Assembly: GCA_025352485.1 (NCBI GenBank)
Contig: JANXTJ010000071.1
Span: 1-22,691 of the forward strand
Source: Salinibacterium sp.
GTDB lineage: Bacteria > Actinomycetota > Actinomycetes > Actinomycetales > Microbacteriaceae
Direction of reading: 5' to 3'
DNA: 22,691 nt
Positions 20,968-22,691 of this stretch are shown here, piece by piece. A program made the position numbers and the translations under genes. Numbering within the stretch: the first letter of the stretch is position 1; every line of letters starts with the position of its first letter. A model generated the notes under the pieces. That model worked only from the letters and a program-made list of their open reading frames with translations, ran no database searches and was not told the DNA's origin.

Positions 20968-21977
20968 ATGCATCGACTACTCAGGCGTTGGCGCCTGCCG
21001 AGCGAGCAGTGGGTCTGATCGGCTCCGATCTCACCGAGAAGAGCCTCAGGTTGCATCTCGAGGGGCTTCCCGGAGTGGATGCCGTCGGCCTCGAGCAGCG
21101 CGCCGCCGCCCTCGGCACCCGCTCGATCAAGACCACCTCGAAGGCGCGAGCCCTCGACACGATCATCCGGCTCATCGATCTCACCACACTCGAGGGTGCA
21201 GACACCCCCGGCAAGGTGCGCTCGCTGGTCGCAAAAGCAGTGAATCCAGACCCCGCCGACCCGACGACGCCCCGCGTCGCGGCAGTCTGCGTCTACGGCG
21301 ACATGGTTCCCGCGGCGATTGCAGCACTCGCCGCTGCCCACGGTGACCCCGACGCGGGGCTCATCAGCGTCGCGGCGGTCGCCACCGCATTCCCGAGCGG
21401 GCGAGCGTCGCTGCCGGTCAAACTCGCCGACACAGCAGACGCGGTCGCCAACGGCGCGGATGAGATCGACATGGTCATCGACCGTGGCGCGTTTCTTGCC
21501 GGAAACTACGGCGTTGTCTTCGATCAAATCGTCGCAGTCAAGGAGGCCTGTCGCCGCGAAGACGGCAGCTATGCCCACCTGAAGGTGATTCTGGAGACGG
21601 GCGAACTCAACACCTACGACAACGTGCGCAGGGCATCCTGGCTCGCGATTCTGGCCGGCGGCGATTTTATCAAGACGTCTACCGGCAAGGTTTCGCCGGC
21701 CGCTACCCTACCGGTCACCCTGCTGATGCTTGAGGTTGTGCGCGATTGGCACCGCCTCACCGGCGAGCGGATCGGCGTGAAGCCGGCCGGCGGCATCCGC
21801 AGCTCGAAAGATGCCATTAAGTACCTCGTGGCGGTGGCCGAGACGGCGGGCGAGGAATGGCTGCAGCCACACCTGTTCCGGTTTGGAGCGTCGTCGCTGC
21901 TGAACGACGTGCTGTTGCAGCGTCAGAAGCTGACCAGCGGCCGCTACTCCGGCCCCGACTACGTGACGATCGACTGA
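20964..21977 (+). CDS. deoC: Deoxyribose-phosphate aldolase
   Basis: DeoC splits 2-deoxyribose 5-phosphate into acetaldehyde and glyceraldehyde 3-phosphate in deoxynucleoside breakdown. The 337-aa product is the long form found in actinobacteria and eukaryotes. DEIDMVID has Asp169, GGDFIKTSTGKVS has the Schiff-base Lys237, and GVKPAGGIRS has Lys273, all matching the catalytic residues of the E. coli enzyme. VCVYGDMVPAA and VATAFPSGRA also fit. The start GTG 20964 overlaps the SRPBCC stop. An aldehyde dehydrogenase follows after 20 bases, which would suit removal of the acetaldehyde product (inference). Confidence 0.96.
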   Translation: MNASTTQALAPAERAVGLIGSDLTEKSLRLHLEGLPGVDAVGLEQRAAALGTRSIKTTSKARALDTIIRLIDLTTLEGADTPGKVRSLVAKAVNPDPADPTTPRVAAVCVYGDMVPAAIAALAAAHGDPDAGLISVAAVATAFPSGRASLPVKLADTADAVANGADEIDMVIDRGAFLAGNYGVVFDQIVAVKEACRREDGSYAHLKVILETGELNTYDNVRRASWLAILAGGDFIKTSTGKVSPAATLPVTLLMLEVVRDWHRLTGERIGVKPAGGIRSSKDAIKYLVAVAETAGEEWLQPHLFRFGASSLLNDVLLQRQKLTSGRYSGPDYVTID

Positions 21978-21997
21978 GCAGTAGAGAGCGCAGAGCC

Positions 21998-22691
21998 ATG
22001 ACTGAGACTGTGAAAACCCCGAGCTTTCTCGACTACGCGCCCGCGCCGGAGTCGACATCGGTGCTGCACCTGCAAAAGAGCTACGGCCTGTTCATCGATG
22101 GCGCTTTCGTGAAGGGGCACGGCACACCGTTTAAGACGATCTCTCCGGCGACCGAAGAGACGATCGCCGAGGTTTCCAACGCCACAGCTCGTGATGTGGA
22201 TGCCGCGGTCGCGGCCGCCCGCAGGGCCTACGACCGCACCTGGAGCCGACTCTCGGGCGCCGACCGTGGCAAGTACCTGTTTCGCATCGCGCGGCTCGTG
22301 CAGGAGCGCGCTCGTGAACTGGCCGTCGCGGAGAGCCTCGACAATGGCAAGCCGATCAAAGAGTCGCGCGACGTCGATGTGCCGCTGGTGGCCGCCTGGT
22401 TCTTTTATTACGCGGGCTGGGCCGACAAGCTCGACTATGCCGGCCTCGGCCCCAACCCGAAGGCTCTCGGGGTGGCCGCCCAGGTGATCCCGTGGAACTT
22501 CCCGCTGCTGATGCTGGCCTGGAAGATTGCCCCTGCACTGGCCGCCGGCAACACCGTGGTCATCAAGCCCGCGGAGACGACGCCGCTGAGCGCACTAATC
22601 TTTGCGGAAATTCTGCAGCAGGCCGAGCTGCCTGCCGGGGTCGTCAACATCATCACCGGTGCCGGCGACACGGGCCAGGCCCTCGTCAATC
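21998..22691 (+). CDS. Aldehyde dehydrogenase family protein, 5' part
   Basis: This NAD(P)-dependent aldehyde dehydrogenase is cut off by the window edge; 231 full codons are visible. It begins MTETVKTPSFLDYAPAPESTSVLHLQKSYGLFIDG, then FKTISPATEETIAEVSNATARDVDAAVAAARRAY. The nucleotide-binding segment is QVIPWNFPLLMLAWKIAPALAAGNTVVIKPAETTPL, with the conserved Asn and Lys, and PAGVVNIITGAGDTGQALVN follows. The catalytic Cys and Glu would lie beyond 22691. The start is ATG 21998. Upstream is AG-rich, but with no clear ribosome site or -10 box, so it probably depends on deoC transcription. The likely role is oxidation of aldehydes, including acetaldehyde from DeoC (inference from position). Confidence 0.93.
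   Translation, partial: MTETVKTPSFLDYAPAPESTSVLHLQKSYGLFIDGAFVKGHGTPFKTISPATEETIAEVSNATARDVDAAVAAARRAYDRTWSRLSGADRGKYLFRIARLVQERARELAVAESLDNGKPIKESRDVDVPLVAAWFFYYAGWADKLDYAGLGPNPKALGVAAQVIPWNFPLLMLAWKIAPALAAGNTVVIKPAETTPLSALIFAEILQQAELPAGVVNIITGAGDTGQALVN

Noticed and set aside
11934..21997. 14-base repeat GAGAGCGCAGAGCC at 11934-11947 and 21984-21997
   Set aside because: One pair of this length is about what is expected by chance in a window of this size, and the two contexts are unrelated.
1..22691. Search for a defence system, prophage, CRISPR array, insertion sequence, tRNA or biosynthetic cluster
   Set aside because: No transposase, integrase, repeat-spacer array, cloverleaf, toxin-antitoxin pair or clustered biosynthetic genes were seen; the genes are housekeeping or single accessory genes.

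Overview
The window is high-G+C actinobacterial chromosome. The protein sequences (IF2 with a long Pro/Gly/Ala linker, a short NusA without C-terminal acidic repeats, a long-form DeoC, a MutY without the NUDIX-like C-terminus) and the order ispG-proS-nusA-ylxR-infB-rbfA-...-truB-ribF fit the order Micrococcales, most likely family Microbacteriaceae. The family assignment is inference from pattern recall. No rRNA, tRNA, CRISPR array, insertion sequence, phage gene or defence system was seen. This is a dense housekeeping region carrying lineage-specific insertions.

Layout. (1) 1-2714: the 3' end of ispG, a 487-base gap, then proS. (2) 2754-3623, minus strand: an exported HExxH metallopeptidase-like protein in the place where rimP usually sits. 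(3) 3777-9874: the transcription/translation core nusA, ylxR, infB, rbfA, with a PfkB sugar kinase and a small ABM-type monooxygenase inserted between nusA and ylxR. (4) 9878-14376: a GNAT acetyltransferase, mutY (minus), a uridine-kinase-like protein whose Walker A lysine is missing, panE (minus) and a DHA2-type multidrug transporter (minus). (5) 14461-19116: a TetR regulator divergent from the transporter across a 48-94 bp control region with two operator-like dyads, followed in tightly packed order by truB, two small membrane proteins, ribF and a CynX/NimT-type transporter. (6) 19113-22691: a ROK kinase with a small membrane protein (minus), then an SRPBCC protein, deoC and the 5' end of an aldehyde dehydrogenase.

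The strongest structural signal is in start-site architecture. About half of the visible gene starts have a TAnnnT -10-like hexamer ending exactly 6 or 7 bases before the start codon, with no Shine-Dalgarno sequence. This is the expected layout of leaderless mRNAs. The most compact case is the 22-base mutY/udk-like gap, where two divergent -10 boxes overlap. Other points of interest are the missing rimP, the TetR-truB translational coupling, a perfect 14-bp UUCG hairpin between infB and rbfA, and the degenerate P-loop. None of these amounts to a clearly new multi-gene system.
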